Shown here one piece after another: positions 35,257-44,435 of a stretch of DNA of 64,000 nucleotides. Within the stretch, counting starts at the first letter, position 1; every line of letters starts with the position of its first letter. Under the pieces are notes generated by a model. The model did not search any database. It was not told the origin of the DNA and saw only the letters and a program-made list of their open reading frames with translations. The stretch lies in contig NZ_BJZQ01000008.1 of the NCBI RefSeq assembly GCF_007992115.1, positions 1-64,000 of the forward strand, given 5' to 3'. The translations under genes were made by a program, and so were the position numbers. This stretch comes from Aeromicrobium flavum. Its GTDB lineage: Bacteria; Actinomycetota; Actinomycetes; Propionibacteriales; Nocardioidaceae.

Positions 35257-37499
35257 TGGCTGTCGTCATCTTCGCCCCGCACAAAGACGGACTGCACGAC
35301 GGGTCGATCCAGAGCCAGATCATGGCGTTCATCAAGAAACTCTTCCAGGACGACACCCTTCCGGGGCTCCACATCGAGCCCATCCAAGGAGCGATCGATC
35401 CCAAGGTGCGTACCGGTCGGGTCAACGACATGTACCGAGCAGTGCTCTTCAAGGTGTACTCGTCACAGGGGGAGCCGCACTACATCTTCACGGGCGTGTG
35501 GCCGCACGACAAGGCGATCGCCATTGCCGAGAAGGCCGTCCTCAAGACCAATTCGGTCAACGGGCTTCCCGAGCTGGTGATCAACCCGCTGGTGGAGCAG
35601 CTCGCGCCGGGTCACTCGGCGCCCCCGACCGTTCCCGAGGCAGTGAGCGAGGCTCCGGCTGGGGCGCCGCTCTTGGAGTCGGTCAGTGCGGGCATCAGCT
35701 TGCAGCGCATGACGGACGAGCTCGGGTTGGATCCGGAACTGGCAGAGCGCGCCCTCGCCGCCACCACCGAAGACGAGCTGCTCGCGCTGGCGAGTGGCGC
35801 CGTCGAGTGGCAGGGGCTCGCGCTGGTTGAACTAACTGCAGGCGGAACGATCGAGCAGGTCTTGGAGAGTCTCGACATCCACGGGACGGTGGAGGTCGCC
35901 GAAGGAGAGTCCGAGGAGGACCGACTCCTCGAAGCGTTGAAGACGCGTGCTGGGAAGGCCCAGTTCGTCTGGCTCGAGGACGACGACGAGTTGCGTGCCG
36001 TCATCGAGGACGGCGACTTCGCCGCCTGGAAGGTTTTCCTGCACCCGGAGCAGCGCAAGTACGTCGAGGGCCTCTACAACGGCTCATTCAGGCTGTCCGG
36101 AGGAGCCGGTACCGGCAAGACCGTCGTCTTGCTGCACCGCGCAAGGTTCCTCGCTCAGCGAGACCCGTCGGCGCGCATCGTATTGACGACCTATACCCGC
36201 ACGCTGGCCGACGCCATGAAGCGCGACTTGCTTTCGTTGGATTCCAACTTGACCTTGGCCACATCGCTAGGCGAGCCGGGGATCTTCGTGACGGGGGTCG
36301 ACTCGGCCGCGAGCGCCGTCCTCTCCAGTGCGACGCCTGCTGCCCTGGACGCGGCGGTGGAACGCGTGCTCGGCGTCGGCGGGAACCGCGCGAGCAAGCG
36401 GACGACCAATGAGGCCAAGGCGTGGCGTGACGCGGTGGAGTCCTCAGGGGTCGGGCTTCCAGATGAGCTCAAGAGCCCGTCTTTCTTGATTGCCGAGTAC
36501 GACGCCGTGGTTCTTCCTCACCGGATCACCACCAGGGACGAGTACCTCAAGGTCCGTCGGCCGGGACGGGGCGTTGCCTTGGGTCGGGCCCAGCGAGCGA
36601 TGGTGTGGGACGTCATCAACGCCTACCGGACGTCCGCCGCGGTGGCCGGCCTGGTGGACTTCGGTGAGGTCTGTGGGATCTCCGCCGCACTCCTCGACCA
36701 GGCGTCCACGGCAGGGCAGGACCGTCGCGCTGACCACGTGTTGGTCGACGAAGGGCAGGACCTCACCGCTGCGCGGTGGCAGTTCCTGCGGGCGCTGGTC
36801 GCAGAAGGACCCAACGACCTGTTCATCGCGGAGGACGCTCAACAGCGCATCTACGGTCAACGCATCACGCTCGGGCGCTACGGGATCAAGATCGTGGGTC
36901 GGGCTCGGCGACTGTCGTTGAACTACCGCACCACCCATCAGGTGCTTCGTTTCGCAATGGGGGTGCTTGAGGGACAAGACTTCGTCGACCTCGAGGAAGA
37001 GGAGACGGACTCCTCCACCTACCGATCAGCACGGAGTGGCCCCCAGCCGGTCCGCAGGGGGCTCGCCTCGCTGACCGAAGAGCTGGACGAAGCCGCACGG
37101 ATCATCAGCGAATGGCTCGACCCTGACCTCGGCATGAGTCCCGAGGCGATCGGCATCCTGGTGCGGGACCAGCGCACGTCTGATCGCGTCACCAAGGGCT
37201 TAGAAGACCGGGGCATCAAAGTCCGGCAGGTCACGAAGGGCGCGGCGACTGCCAAGGATCCGCAGGTCATGACGATGCACCGTGCGAAGGGAATGGAGTT
37301 CTCCCGCGTTCTGATCTTCGGCGCGGACGCTGAGATGCTTCCCGCGTCTTACTTGCTCAAGGATGTTGCGGAGGGTGACCGAAGCGACGTCCTACAACGA
37401 GAACGTTCGCTCCTCTACGTCGCTGCGACCCGAGCGCGCGATGAGCTGGTGGTGCTCTGGGAAGGATCGGGCAGCGCGTTCCTCGCGGGCGCACAGTAG
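35256..37499 (+). CDS. UvrD-type SF1 helicase with RelE-like N-terminal domain
   Basis: 747 aa. Residues 1-110 (IQGAIDPKVRTGRVNDMYRA ... VWPHDKAIAIAEK) have the strand and helix pattern of RelE/ParE-like proteins. A linker rich in acidic residues follows. The helicase core has GAGTGKT at 283-289, VDEGQD at 497-502, LNYRTTHQVLRF, TMHRAKGMEFSRV and LYVAATRARDEL. ATG 35256 has AGGAGG 6 nt upstream and overlaps the previous stop (TGATG). SF1 3'-5' helicases of this sort process DNA ends; the toxin-like domain may bind RNA or act as a sensor. Last gene of the array. Confidence 0.88.
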   Translation: MAVVIFAPHKDGLHDGSIQSQIMAFIKKLFQDDTLPGLHIEPIQGAIDPKVRTGRVNDMYRAVLFKVYSSQGEPHYIFTGVWPHDKAIAIAEKAVLKTNSVNGLPELVINPLVEQLAPGHSAPPTVPEAVSEAPAGAPLLESVSAGISLQRMTDELGLDPELAERALAATTEDELLALASGAVEWQGLALVELTAGGTIEQVLESLDIHGTVEVAEGESEEDRLLEALKTRAGKAQFVWLEDDDELRAVIEDGDFAAWKVFLHPEQRKYVEGLYNGSFRLSGGAGTGKTVVLLHRARFLAQRDPSARIVLTTYTRTLADAMKRDLLSLDSNLTLATSLGEPGIFVTGVDSAASAVLSSATPAALDAAVERVLGVGGNRASKRTTNEAKAWRDAVESSGVGLPDELKSPSFLIAEYDAVVLPHRITTRDEYLKVRRPGRGVALGRAQRAMVWDVINAYRTSAAVAGLVDFGEVCGISAALLDQASTAGQDRRADHVLVDEGQDLTAARWQFLRALVAEGPNDLFIAEDAQQRIYGQRITLGRYGIKIVGRARRLSLNYRTTHQVLRFAMGVLEGQDFVDLEEEETDSSTYRSARSGPQPVRRGLASLTEELDEAARIISEWLDPDLGMSPEAIGILVRDQRTSDRVTKGLEDRGIKVRQVTKGAATAKDPQVMTMHRAKGMEFSRVLIFGADAEMLPASYLLKDVAEGDRSDVLQRERSLLYVAATRARDELVVLWEGSGSAFLAGAQ

Positions 37500-37771
37500 G
37501 CCAACGAAAGGCCGGGCAATCTCCAACTCGCCCACTTCGTCCTGAGCACTGAACTCCCTTCGCTCCGCGTGGGCAGTCTCGCGGCTGTCGAGATCGCAGT
37601 CGGACTCAGATCGCCCTGGGCGGCAGGCGCATCGCAGTTGGATGTTGAGCGCCCGGCGAAGGAGCCATGCGTGGACCGGTCGGAACTTCGAAAGCCCGCC
37701 GAGCACGCGAACTCGGGCAGGCCACGCTCACCCGCGCGTTCTGCAGTCTTCGAAGTTGTCCTGGCGAGTGG

Positions 37772-39175
37772 CTACAGAGTCGCGAGTTTACTGACCGAGT
37801 CACGCAGTGCGTCCTCGCCGGCGCGTACGTAGTGGTTGAGGACGGTGGTGAGCTTGTCGCCGAGGTACTGCGCGACGACCTCCCAGGGCTCGCCGAGTTC
37901 CTCGTGGAACCATTTCGTCGCGGCATGGTGGCGCAGGTTGCGGTAGACGATCGTGCGGGGCCATGCGTTGTCTGGATCGTTCTCGTCGACCCACGCGCGG
38001 ATGCGGTGCCAGCGGTCGTTGTGCCACTCCGGTTTCACAGGTACGCCGGTGAAGGTGTCGACGAACAGCCACTGTTCGTCCTCGGGAGGGACGGGGTAGT
38101 TCCACCAGGCGACGCTCTTGTCAAGCGCGCGGGCGGCGAGGTTGGCGCGGCGCTGGCGCTCGGCCTCTTGGGCATTGGTGACCTGCTGGAGAGAAGCCTT
38201 CGCAGGCAGGCCGAGCAGTTCCTTGACGCGGGGAAGGAGCTCGCCTTCCATGAGCGACCGAGGCAGAGGCACCTCGTGCAGCGTGTGGTTCTTCACCGGG
38301 CCGCGGTAGGGAGCCTGCCCTCGGGGTGTGGTCCAGGAGCCGTTGACCTGCACGTAGCCGCGGTCGAAGAAGACGTCGATTGCACGCAGGGCGTTCTGCT
38401 CGCTGAGGCGCAGGCCGCCGAAGCCGGCGACGCGGATCTTCGTGCCGAACAGCGGGAGCCGGGTCATCTGGCGGTCGGTGCCCTCGGGGCCGCACAACAG
38501 ATCAGCGGCGGCGGCCATCGCGCGCACCTGACGGGTCTCGGGGCGTAGGCGCGGGTCGACGTAGTGCGCGGTCGCTCCGTGGAGGATGTTGGCTCGCGCG
38601 ATCTCAAGGCCGTCCAGCGGATCGATGCCACGGTCGAGCCAGCCGAGCCGCCACGCGAGCTTGCGCATCGCCGCGAGTTGAACACGCAGGTCCTCGCGGC
38701 CGCTGGCGGAGAAACGCGTCTTCGACCCCTTCTCCATCACCTTGCGGCTGTGCTCGATGCGCCACTTGGTCACCGGCACGTCCCCGATCGTCGGCAGGAT
38801 GTGCGCGTTCAGGACTGACACCCGCTGCTCGATGGTCCGCGGGTGCTTGCCGCGCGCCACGCTGTCGTTGACAAACTCCTCGCCGAGCATCCGGATGGTC
38901 CGCGAGGCGCGCAGGTCAGCACCTGCCGGCAGCGCCTGCTCGGTGTCCAGTGCGGCTTCGGCCTGGTTGAAGATCTTGCGCGCCTCTGCCTCCGAGTTGG
39001 CACGTCGCAGCACCCGCTTCCACGGCTCACCCTCGCCAGCGGGAGCGCGGAACATCACCTGGTACTTCGTGCCTCCTGGCGCCGGTGCGTACAGCCGGAC
39101 CCGCCACGGACGCGAAGTCCCGAGCGTGCGCGGCTTCCCCTGCGCCAGTAGCGTCGGCTTCTTGCGAGGTGCCAT
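37772..39175 (-). CDS. int: Tyrosine recombinase (integrase)
   Basis: 467 aa. An N-terminal arm-binding-like domain (RPWRVRLYAPAPGGTKYQVM), a SAM-like core-binding domain (about 100-200), and a catalytic domain with Arg 256 (GGLRLSE), YRNLRHHAATKW (Arg 415) and Tyr 449 (LNHYVRAGED). Two usual His positions differ: Tyr 411 replaces the first H of HxxR and Asp replaces the H of LGH, variants known in actinobacterial integrases. ATG 39175 is used because GGGAGGAG lies 6 nt upstream; ATG 39181 is too close. It lies 260 bp inside attR with arm-type repeats in its 5' region. The 272 bp between it and the UvrD gene hold no gene. Confidence 0.93.
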   Translation of the reverse strand: MAPRKKPTLLAQGKPRTLGTSRPWRVRLYAPAPGGTKYQVMFRAPAGEGEPWKRVLRRANSEAEARKIFNQAEAALDTEQALPAGADLRASRTIRMLGEEFVNDSVARGKHPRTIEQRVSVLNAHILPTIGDVPVTKWRIEHSRKVMEKGSKTRFSASGREDLRVQLAAMRKLAWRLGWLDRGIDPLDGLEIARANILHGATAHYVDPRLRPETRQVRAMAAAADLLCGPEGTDRQMTRLPLFGTKIRVAGFGGLRLSEQNALRAIDVFFDRGYVQVNGSWTTPRGQAPYRGPVKNHTLHEVPLPRSLMEGELLPRVKELLGLPAKASLQQVTNAQEAERQRRANLAARALDKSVAWWNYPVPPEDEQWLFVDTFTGVPVKPEWHNDRWHRIRAWVDENDPDNAWPRTIVYRNLRHHAATKWFHEELGEPWEVVAQYLGDKLTTVLNHYVRAGEDALRDSVSKLATL

Positions 39176-39234
39176 GTGCATCTCCTCCCTAGGCTGGAAG
39201 TCAGGTGTGCAGCCCGCGCCTGCTGAACGACGTT

Positions 39235-39276
39235 TCGTGTATCACTCTCGTGTATCACTCGGGCAGAAGTGATACA
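39235..39276. repeat. Right copy of subterminal repeat (arm-type sites)
   Basis: 39235-39262 is identical to 6075-6102 and carries GTGTATCACT at 39237 and 39250. An inverted AGTGATACAT follows at 39267-39276, and GTGATACAC recurs at 39413-39421 next to the core. They overlap the integrase upstream region and probably also repress its promoter when bound. Confidence 0.65.
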
Positions 39277-39302
39277 TCTGCCACTTGTCAGGAGTCATGG
39301 AC

Positions 39303-41297
39303 ATGACCAACCGACTTTCCCAGTCACAGTCGCCCTATCTGCGACAGCACGCTGAAAATCCAGTGGATTGGTGGGAGTGGGGACCGGAGGCACTTGCGGA
39401 AGCAAAGCGTCGTGATACACCGATTCTCCTGTCGGTCGGGTACGCCGCCTGTCACTGGTGCCACGTGATGGCGCACGAGTCCTTCGAGGACCCGGCGACC
39501 GCGGCCTACATGAACGAGCACTTCGTGAACATCAAGGTCGACCGCGAGGAGCGGCCGGACATCGACGCGGTCTACATGCGGGCGACGCAGGCGATGACCG
39601 GGCAGGGCGGCTGGCCGATGACGTGCGTGCTCACCCCGGCGGGCGAGCCGTTCTTCGCGGGCACGTACTTCCCGCCAGAGCCCACGGCGGGCCACCCAGC
39701 GTTCAGCCAGGTCCTGCAGGCGCTGGTCGACGCGTGGCAGAACCGCCGGGACGAGGTCACCTCATCGGCCGGGCAGGTGCTCGACTTCCTCGCCACGAAC
39801 GACGACCTCGGGGGTGAGCCGCTGACCGCCGACGACCTCGACGGGGCGGCGCGCACGCTCGTCGGGCAGGCGGACGAGGAGGCCGGCGGCTTCGGCGCCG
39901 CGCCCAAGTTCCCGCCGTCGATGATGCTGGAGTTCCTGCTGCGGCAGCACGCCCGCACCGGCGACGAGAAGGTCTGGCAGGTCATGGGCCGCACCTTCGA
40001 GGCCATGGCGCGCGGCGGCATGTACGACCAGCTCGCCGGCGGCTTCGCCCGCTACAGCGTCGACCGCTTCTGGCGCGTGCCGCACTTTGAGAAGATGCTC
40101 TACGACAACGCCCTGCTGCTGCGCGCCTACCTGCACTGGTACCGCGCGCTCAGGGCCCGCGGCGACGAGGGCCCGCAGGTCGCGTTGGCCGAGCGGGTGT
40201 GCCGCGAGACGGCCGACTTCCTGCTGGCCGAACTGCGCACCGACGAGGGCGGGTTCGCCTCGGCGCTCGACGCCGACAGCGACGGTCACGAGGGCACGTT
40301 CTACGTGTGGAACCCGCACCAGCTGATGAAGGCGCTCGGCACGGGCGACGCGGCGTGGGCGGTGCAGCTGCTGTCCGTCACCGGCGGCGGCACGTTCGAG
40401 CGCGGCCTGTCGACGCTGCAGCTGCTGAGCGACCCCGACGACCCGGAGCGCTGGGAGCGCGTGAAGGCGCGCCTGCTCGAGATCCGCGCCGAGCGGACGC
40501 GTCCCGCCCGCGACGACAAGGTGGTCGCCGCTTGGAACGGCTATGCGATCACGGCGCTGGCGGAGACCGGCATCCTGCTCGACCGTCCCGACCTCGTCGA
40601 GGCGGCCACCGAGGCCGCGACGCTGCTGTGGGACCTGCACGTGGAGCCGGGATTCGTCCGGACCTCGCTCGGCGGGGTCCGCTCCGAGCACGCCGCCGTG
40701 CTGGAGGACCACGGCGCGGTCATCGAGGCCTTCGTCGCCGTGCTCGGCGCCACCGACGACCCGCGCTGGCTCGACCGGGCCCGTCACGTGGCCGATCGTG
40801 CGCTCGCGCACTTCCGGGCCGAGGACGGCGGTTGGTACGACACCGCCGACGACACGACGGCGCTGCTGGTCCGCCCGCGCGACGTGTCCGACAACGCGAA
40901 CCCGGCCGGCTCCTCCGCGCTGGCCCACGGCCTGCTCGCGCTGGCCGCGGTCACCGGCGACCACGACCTGCGAGCCGCCGCCGTCGACTGTGTCGAGTCG
41001 GCCGCAGGACTGGCCACGGGCGCCCCGCGCTACGCGGGCTGGACGCTCGCCGCGGCCGAGGCGCTGCACGACGGGCCGGCCGAGATCGCGGTCGTCGGCG
41101 AGGTGGGCGGGCCGATGCACCGTGCGGCCCTCGGACTCACCACGCCGGGAGCTGTGGTGGTCGCGACCCGTGAGGGATCGCCCGTCCCGCTGTTCGGGGG
41201 GCGCGAGGCGATCGACGGAATGGCGACGGCCTACGTCTGCCGCGACTTCGTCTGCCGGCTGCCCGTCACCGACCCCGCCGCGCTGACGGGGGAGTGA
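39303..41297 (+). CDS. DUF255/YyaL-type thioredoxin-domain protein, hybrid gene rebuilt by the element
   Basis: 664 aa. An N-terminal thioredoxin-like domain with Cys50-His-Trp-Cys53, then [11 protein letters not shown] and [22 protein letters not shown], then a six-hairpin-glycosidase-like helical domain ([14 protein letters not shown]). This is the SSP411/YyaL family, whose function is poorly known. The first 54 codons come from the element and the remainder is chromosomal; the join is the att core. ATG 39303 fits the native start, with CAGGAG 8 nt upstream. It ends 4 bp from the convergent trhA stop. The native start (5797) is silent for this product while the element is integrated. Confidence 0.93.
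   Translation: MTNRLSQSQSPYLRQHAENPVDWWEWGPEALAEAKRRDTPILLSVGYAACHWCHVMAHESFEDPATAAYMNEHFVNIKVDREERPDIDAVYMRATQAMTGQGGWPMTCVLTPAGEPFFAGTYFPPEPTAGHPAFSQVLQALVDAWQNRRDEVTSSAGQVLDFLATNDDLGGEPLTADDLDGAARTLVGQADEEAGGFGAAPKFPPSMMLEFLLRQHARTGDEKVWQVMGRTFEAMARGGMYDQLAGGFARYSVDRFWRVPHFEKMLYDNALLLRAYLHWYRALRARGDEGPQVALAERVCRETADFLLAELRTDEGGFASALDADSDGHEGTFYVWNPHQLMKALGTGDAAWAVQLLSVTGGGTFERGLSTLQLLSDPDDPERWERVKARLLEIRAERTRPARDDKVVAAWNGYAITALAETGILLDRPDLVEAATEAATLLWDLHVEPGFVRTSLGGVRSEHAAVLEDHGAVIEAFVAVLGATDDPRWLDRARHVADRALAHFRAEDGGWYDTADDTTALLVRPRDVSDNANPAGSSALAHGLLALAAVTGDHDLRAAAVDCVESAAGLATGAPRYAGWTLAAAEALHDGPAEIAVVGEVGGPMHRAALGLTTPGAVVVATREGSPVPLFGGREAIDGMATAYVCRDFVCRLPVTDPAALTGE
39435..39463 (+). repeat. 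attR core
   Basis: Exact copy of 5929-5957, in the same orientation, at codons 45-54 of the hybrid DUF255 gene. To its left codon use is element-like with many A/T third positions; to its right it is chromosomal. Confidence 0.85.
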
Positions 41298-41301
41298 GGG
41301 A

Positions 41302-42003
41302 TCAGTTCCCTCGGTACACCAGGAAGCTGACGCCGATGTAGTGCACGATGAACGCCGCGATCGTCAGCGCGTGGAAGACCTCGTGGTACCCGAACCAGCG
41401 GGGGTTGGGGTCGGGCCACTGGAAGGCGTAGACCAGGGCGCCGATCGTGTAGAACAGCCCCCCGAGCGACAACATGACGAACGTGACCGTGGACGCCGCG
41501 GCCATGAAGTCGGGCAGGTAGATCAGCGCGGCCCAGCCCAGCGCCAGGTACAGCGGCACGTAGACCCACCGCGGCGCGGACAGCCAGAAGACCTTGAACA
41601 GGACGCCCAGCAGGGCACCGCCCCAGACCAGCGAGAGCAAGATGATGGTCTGGTCGCGCTCGAGCAGCAGCAGGGAGAACGGCGTGTAGGAGCCGGCGAT
41701 CATCACGAAGATGTTGGAGTGGTCGAGCCGGCGCAGCGTCTGCTTGGCGCGCTCGCGCCACGGCACCGTGTGATAGACCGCGCTGACGCCGAACAGCAGC
41801 AGTGCGCTGAGCATGAACACCGCGGCGCCGGCGCGTGCGGCCACGCTGTCGGCCAGCACGAGCATGACCAGGAACGAGATCAGGGCGAGGGGTGCGGTGG
41901 CCGCGTGCAGCCAGCCACGGAGCTTGGGCTTGATCTCCTCGACCGTCCCCCGTACGCGATCGCCCACGTCTTCGACGATCGACTCGTGCTTGGGGGACGC
42001 CAT
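41302..42003 (-). CDS. trhA: Hemolysin III / PAQR-family membrane protein
   Basis: 233 aa with seven hydrophobic segments and the PAQR-family residues SAVYHTVPW (His), LDHSNIFVMIAGSYTPF (Asp, Ser) and the C-terminal YHEVFHALTIAAFIVHY (His pair), the metal-dependent hydrolase-like core. Bacterial TrhA proteins influence membrane fluidity. The soluble N-terminus (about 30 aa) is charged. TAGGAT 7 nt before ATG 42003 indicates leaderless transcription. It diverges from the Z-isoprenyl synthase gene, the same pairing as Rv1085c/Rv1086 in Mycobacterium tuberculosis. Confidence 0.9.
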   Translation of the reverse strand: MASPKHESIVEDVGDRVRGTVEEIKPKLRGWLHAATAPLALISFLVMLVLADSVAARAGAAVFMLSALLLFGVSAVYHTVPWRERAKQTLRRLDHSNIFVMIAGSYTPFSLLLLERDQTIILLSLVWGGALLGVLFKVFWLSAPRWVYVPLYLALGWAALIYLPDFMAAASTVTFVMLSLGGLFYTIGALVYAFQWPDPNPRWFGYHEVFHALTIAAFIVHYIGVSFLVYRGN

Positions 42004-42010
42004 GGCCGCA

Positions 42011-42016
42011 ATCCTA
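42011..42016 (-). promoter_or_regulatory. Leaderless -10 box of trhA
   Basis: TAGGAT on the minus strand, 7 nt before ATG 42003; no ribosome site. Confidence 0.55.
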
Positions 42017-42084
42017 GTCCTCGGTGTCGCAGGGGCGAGTCGGGCGACCACGTGACGGTCGTCCCAGCGCGCAGGTCGGCCGCG

Positions 42085-42090
42085 TACGCT
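42085..42090 (+). promoter_or_regulatory. Leaderless -10 box of the prenyl synthase gene
   Basis: TACGCT 6 nt before ATG 42097; no ribosome site. Confidence 0.5.
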
Positions 42091-42096
42091 GGCGCC

Positions 42097-42858
42097 ATGC
42101 CGGTCAGCGATCTCCTCTACGGCGTGTACGAGCGTCGCCTCGCCAAGGGTCTCGAGGCCGAGTGCCTCCCGCGGCACGTGGGCGCGATCGTCGACGGCAA
42201 CCGGCGCTGGGCCCGTGGAGCCGGGGCCGGGGTCGACCACGGCTACCAGGCCGGCGCCGACAAGATCAGCGAGTTCCTCGGCTGGTGCGACGAGCTCGGC
42301 GTCGAGATCGTCACGCTCTGGCTGCTCTCCACCGACAACCTGCGCCGTCCCGCCGACGAGCTGGCGGCGCTGCTGGTCGTCATCGAGCGACTCGTCGAGG
42401 ACCTCGCCGCGGCGGGATACCGCATCCGCCTGATCGGCAACCTCGACATGCTGCCGGCCGAGTCAGCGTCGCGGATGAAGCGCGCCGCCGACCTCACCGC
42501 GGACGTCGAGTCGGCCCTGTCGGTCAACGTCTGTGTCGGGTACGGCGGCCGCCAGGAGCTGACCGACGCCATGCGCTCCCTCCTGCTCGAGCAGGCCGGC
42601 TCGGGTCGCACGCTCGAGGAGGTCGCCTCGACGCTCGAGGTCGACCACATCGCCGAGCACCTCTACACGAAGGGCCAGCCCGACCCCGACCTCGTCATCC
42701 GCACGTCGGGCGAGCAGCGGCTGAGCGGCTTCCTGCTGTGGCAGAGCGTGCACTCGGAGTTCTACTTCTGCGACGCCATGTGGCCCGCGTTCCGTCGCGT
42801 CGACTTCCTGCGCGCGATGCGCTCCTACGCCAGTCGCGAGCGCCGCTTCGGCAGCTGA
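42097..42858 (+). CDS. Z-isoprenyl diphosphate synthase (Rv1086-like)
   Basis: 253 aa. The catalytic IVDGNRRWA is near residue 31, [10 protein letters not shown] near 75, the substrate-binding [15 protein letters not shown] near 205 and SEFYF soon after, all hallmarks of cis-prenyltransferases. Neighbourhood and length match mycobacterial Rv1086, which makes (2Z,6E)-farnesyl diphosphate for decaprenyl phosphate synthesis; the longer-chain UppS role cannot be excluded. Acts at the cytoplasmic membrane in cell-wall lipid carrier synthesis. Confidence 0.9.
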   Translation: MPVSDLLYGVYERRLAKGLEAECLPRHVGAIVDGNRRWARGAGAGVDHGYQAGADKISEFLGWCDELGVEIVTLWLLSTDNLRRPADELAALLVVIERLVEDLAAAGYRIRLIGNLDMLPAESASRMKRAADLTADVESALSVNVCVGYGGRQELTDAMRSLLLEQAGSGRTLEEVASTLEVDHIAEHLYTKGQPDPDLVIRTSGEQRLSGFLLWQSVHSEFYFCDAMWPAFRRVDFLRAMRSYASRERRFGS

Positions 42859-42951
42859 CGCTCGCCGCCTGTCGTTCACACAAACGTCACGCGCCGCGCG
42901 GCGAGTCTGCCTTCCTCCGTCACATCCCGGTCGTACTTTCGGGGTGTGCCC

Positions 42952-43005
42952 ATGCTCGATCTCGAGCCCTTCGGTCATCGGAAGGCTCAGCCCCCCACCC
43001 ACTAG
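42952..43005 (+). CDS. Possible 17-codon leader peptide before phoH
   Basis: ATG 42952 to TAG 43003-43005 encodes [17 protein letters not shown]. The end of this frame overlaps a CAGCCC...GGGCTG hairpin. The 194-bp leader of phoH is unusually long for this genome. Leader-peptide control is possible but unproven. Confidence 0.25.
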   Translation: MLDLEPFGHRKAQPPTH

Positions 43006-43052
43006 ATGAGGGCTGGGCGCCGGGCGCGCGTGTGGCTCTCGAGGAGGCAGCC

Positions 43053-44375
43053 GTGGCTGCTACGAAGAGTGTGACGAACCGCCCCGATCACCGCACCTAC
43101 GTCCTCGACACGAGCGTCCTGCTGGCCGATCCGGCCGCGATGGCCCGCTTCGGGGAGCACGAGGTCGTCATCCCGATCGTGGTCATCACCGAGCTGGAGG
43201 CCAAGCGCCAGCACCCCGAGCTCGGCTACTTCGCGCGCAACGCCCTGCGCTTCCTCGACGACCTGCGCGTCACGCACGGCACCATCGACGTCCCGATGCC
43301 GATCGGCGACGAGGGCGGCACCCTGCGGGTCGAGCTGAACCACACCGACCACTCGTCGCTGCCGTCCGGGTTCCGGCTCGGCGACAACGACACGCGGATC
43401 CTGTCGGTCGCCCGCAACCTCGCCAACGAGGGCCACGACGTCGTCCTGGTCTCCAAGGACCTGCCGATGCGCGTCAAGGCGTCCGCGGTGGGCCTGACCG
43501 CCGAGGAGTACCGCGCCGAGTGGGCGCTCGAGACCGGGTGGACGGGCATGACCGAGATCGAGGTCGACAGCCTCGATCTCGACGACCTGTACGAGCACGG
43601 CACGATCGACCTCGAGTCGGCGCGTGAGCTGCCGTGCCACACCGGCCTGGTGATGCTGTCCGACAAGGGCAGCGCGCTCGGCCGGGTGACGGCCGACAAG
43701 CAGGTGCGGCTCGTCCGTGGCGACCGGGAGGCCTTCGGCCTGCACGGCCGCTCCGCCGAGCAGCGCATCGCCCTGGACCTGCTGCTCGACCCCGAGGTCG
43801 GCATCGTCTCGCTCGGCGGTCGTGCCGGCACCGGCAAGTCGGCGCTGGCGATCTGCGCCGGCCTCGAGGCGGTGATGGAGCGGCGCCAGCACAAGAAGGT
43901 CATCGTCTTCCGCCCGCTGTACGCCGTCGGGGGGCAGGAGCTGGGCTACCTGCCGGGCAGCTCCGAGGAGAAGATGGGCCCGTGGGGTCAGGCCGTGTTC
44001 GACACGCTCGGCGCCGTCGCCTCACCGCACGTCGTCGACGAGATCATCGACCGCCAGATGCTCGAGGTGCTGCCGCTCACGCACATCCGCGGCCGCTCGC
44101 TGCACGACGCGTTCGTCATCGTCGACGAGGCCCAGTCGCTGGAGCGCAACGTGCTGCTGACGGTGCTGTCGCGCATCGGCGCCAACTCCAAGGTGGTGCT
44201 GACGCACGACGTCGCCCAGCGCGACAACCTGCGGGTCGGTCGCTACGACGGCATCGTCGCCGTGGTCGAGAAGCTCAAGGGCCACCCGCTGTTCTCGCAC
44301 GTCACCCTCACCCGGTCCGAGCGCTCGCCCGTGGCGGCGCTGGTCACCGAGATGCTGGAGGACGTGACGCTGTAG
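43053..44375 (+). CDS. phoH: PIN-PhoH fusion protein (PhoH2-type)
   Basis: 440 aa. The N-terminal PIN ribonuclease domain opens [12 protein letters not shown] and has [10 protein letters not shown] and [12 protein letters not shown] acidic positions; all four acidic sites appear present. The C-terminal PhoH ATPase has [12 protein letters not shown] and [12 protein letters not shown] with [17 protein letters not shown]. PhoH2-type proteins unwind and cut RNA (family knowledge). GTG 43053 is chosen for GAGGAGG 5 nt upstream. It ends at a strong hairpin shared with convergent pepN. Confidence 0.92.
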   Translation: MAATKSVTNRPDHRTYVLDTSVLLADPAAMARFGEHEVVIPIVVITELEAKRQHPELGYFARNALRFLDDLRVTHGTIDVPMPIGDEGGTLRVELNHTDHSSLPSGFRLGDNDTRILSVARNLANEGHDVVLVSKDLPMRVKASAVGLTAEEYRAEWALETGWTGMTEIEVDSLDLDDLYEHGTIDLESARELPCHTGLVMLSDKGSALGRVTADKQVRLVRGDREAFGLHGRSAEQRIALDLLLDPEVGIVSLGGRAGTGKSALAICAGLEAVMERRQHKKVIVFRPLYAVGGQELGYLPGSSEEKMGPWGQAVFDTLGAVASPHVVDEIIDRQMLEVLPLTHIRGRSLHDAFVIVDEAQSLERNVLLTVLSRIGANSKVVLTHDVAQRDNLRVGRYDGIVAVVEKLKGHPLFSHVTLTRSERSPVAALVTEMLEDVTL

Positions 44376-44389
44376 GCGCAGGCACGGAG

Positions 44390-44423
44390 ACGGCCCCTGA
44401 CCACCTCGGTGGTCAGGGGCCGT
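44390..44423. terminator. Bidirectional terminator between phoH and pepN
   Basis: A perfect 16-bp GC-rich inverted repeat (ACGGCCCCTGACCACC and its complement) with a 2-nt loop, in the 60-bp gap between convergent genes. T runs are short on both sides. Confidence 0.8.
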
Positions 44424-44435
44424 TCGCGGGGCGGA

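Larger units (their letters stand above)
5929..39463. mobile_element. Integrative mobilizable element carrying defence genes (33.5 kb)
   Basis: Bounded by a 29-bp direct repeat in the codons for [10 protein letters not shown] of a DUF255 gene. It encodes a tyrosine integrase at the right end, excisionase-like HTH proteins and a MobF relaxase at the left, AbiE, and a six-gene array of helicases with a methyltransferase. No coupling protein, conjugative ATPase or replication protein was found, so it is probably mobilizable rather than self-transmissible. Both ends, and parts of the cargo, are less GC-rich than the flanks. Confidence 0.88.

Noticed and set aside
12957-37499. BREX or Dnd/phosphorothioation system
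   Set aside because: The methylase is PglX-like, but no PglZ, BrxC, BrxL or Dnd sulfur-transfer gene is present.
12957-37499. Dpd (7-deazaguanine DNA modification) cluster
   Set aside because: SNF2 and DUF1998-type helicases also occur there, but no DpdA transglycosylase or preQ0-pathway gene is seen.
37500-37771. Small genes between the UvrD gene and the integrase
   Set aside because: Frames there lack ribosome sites and codon bias and overlap the integrase tail.
5797-41297. Two separate DUF255 paralogues
   Set aside because: The first copy ends exactly at the 29-bp core and has no downstream domain; the two halves are att-joined parts of one gene plus a replaced 5' end.
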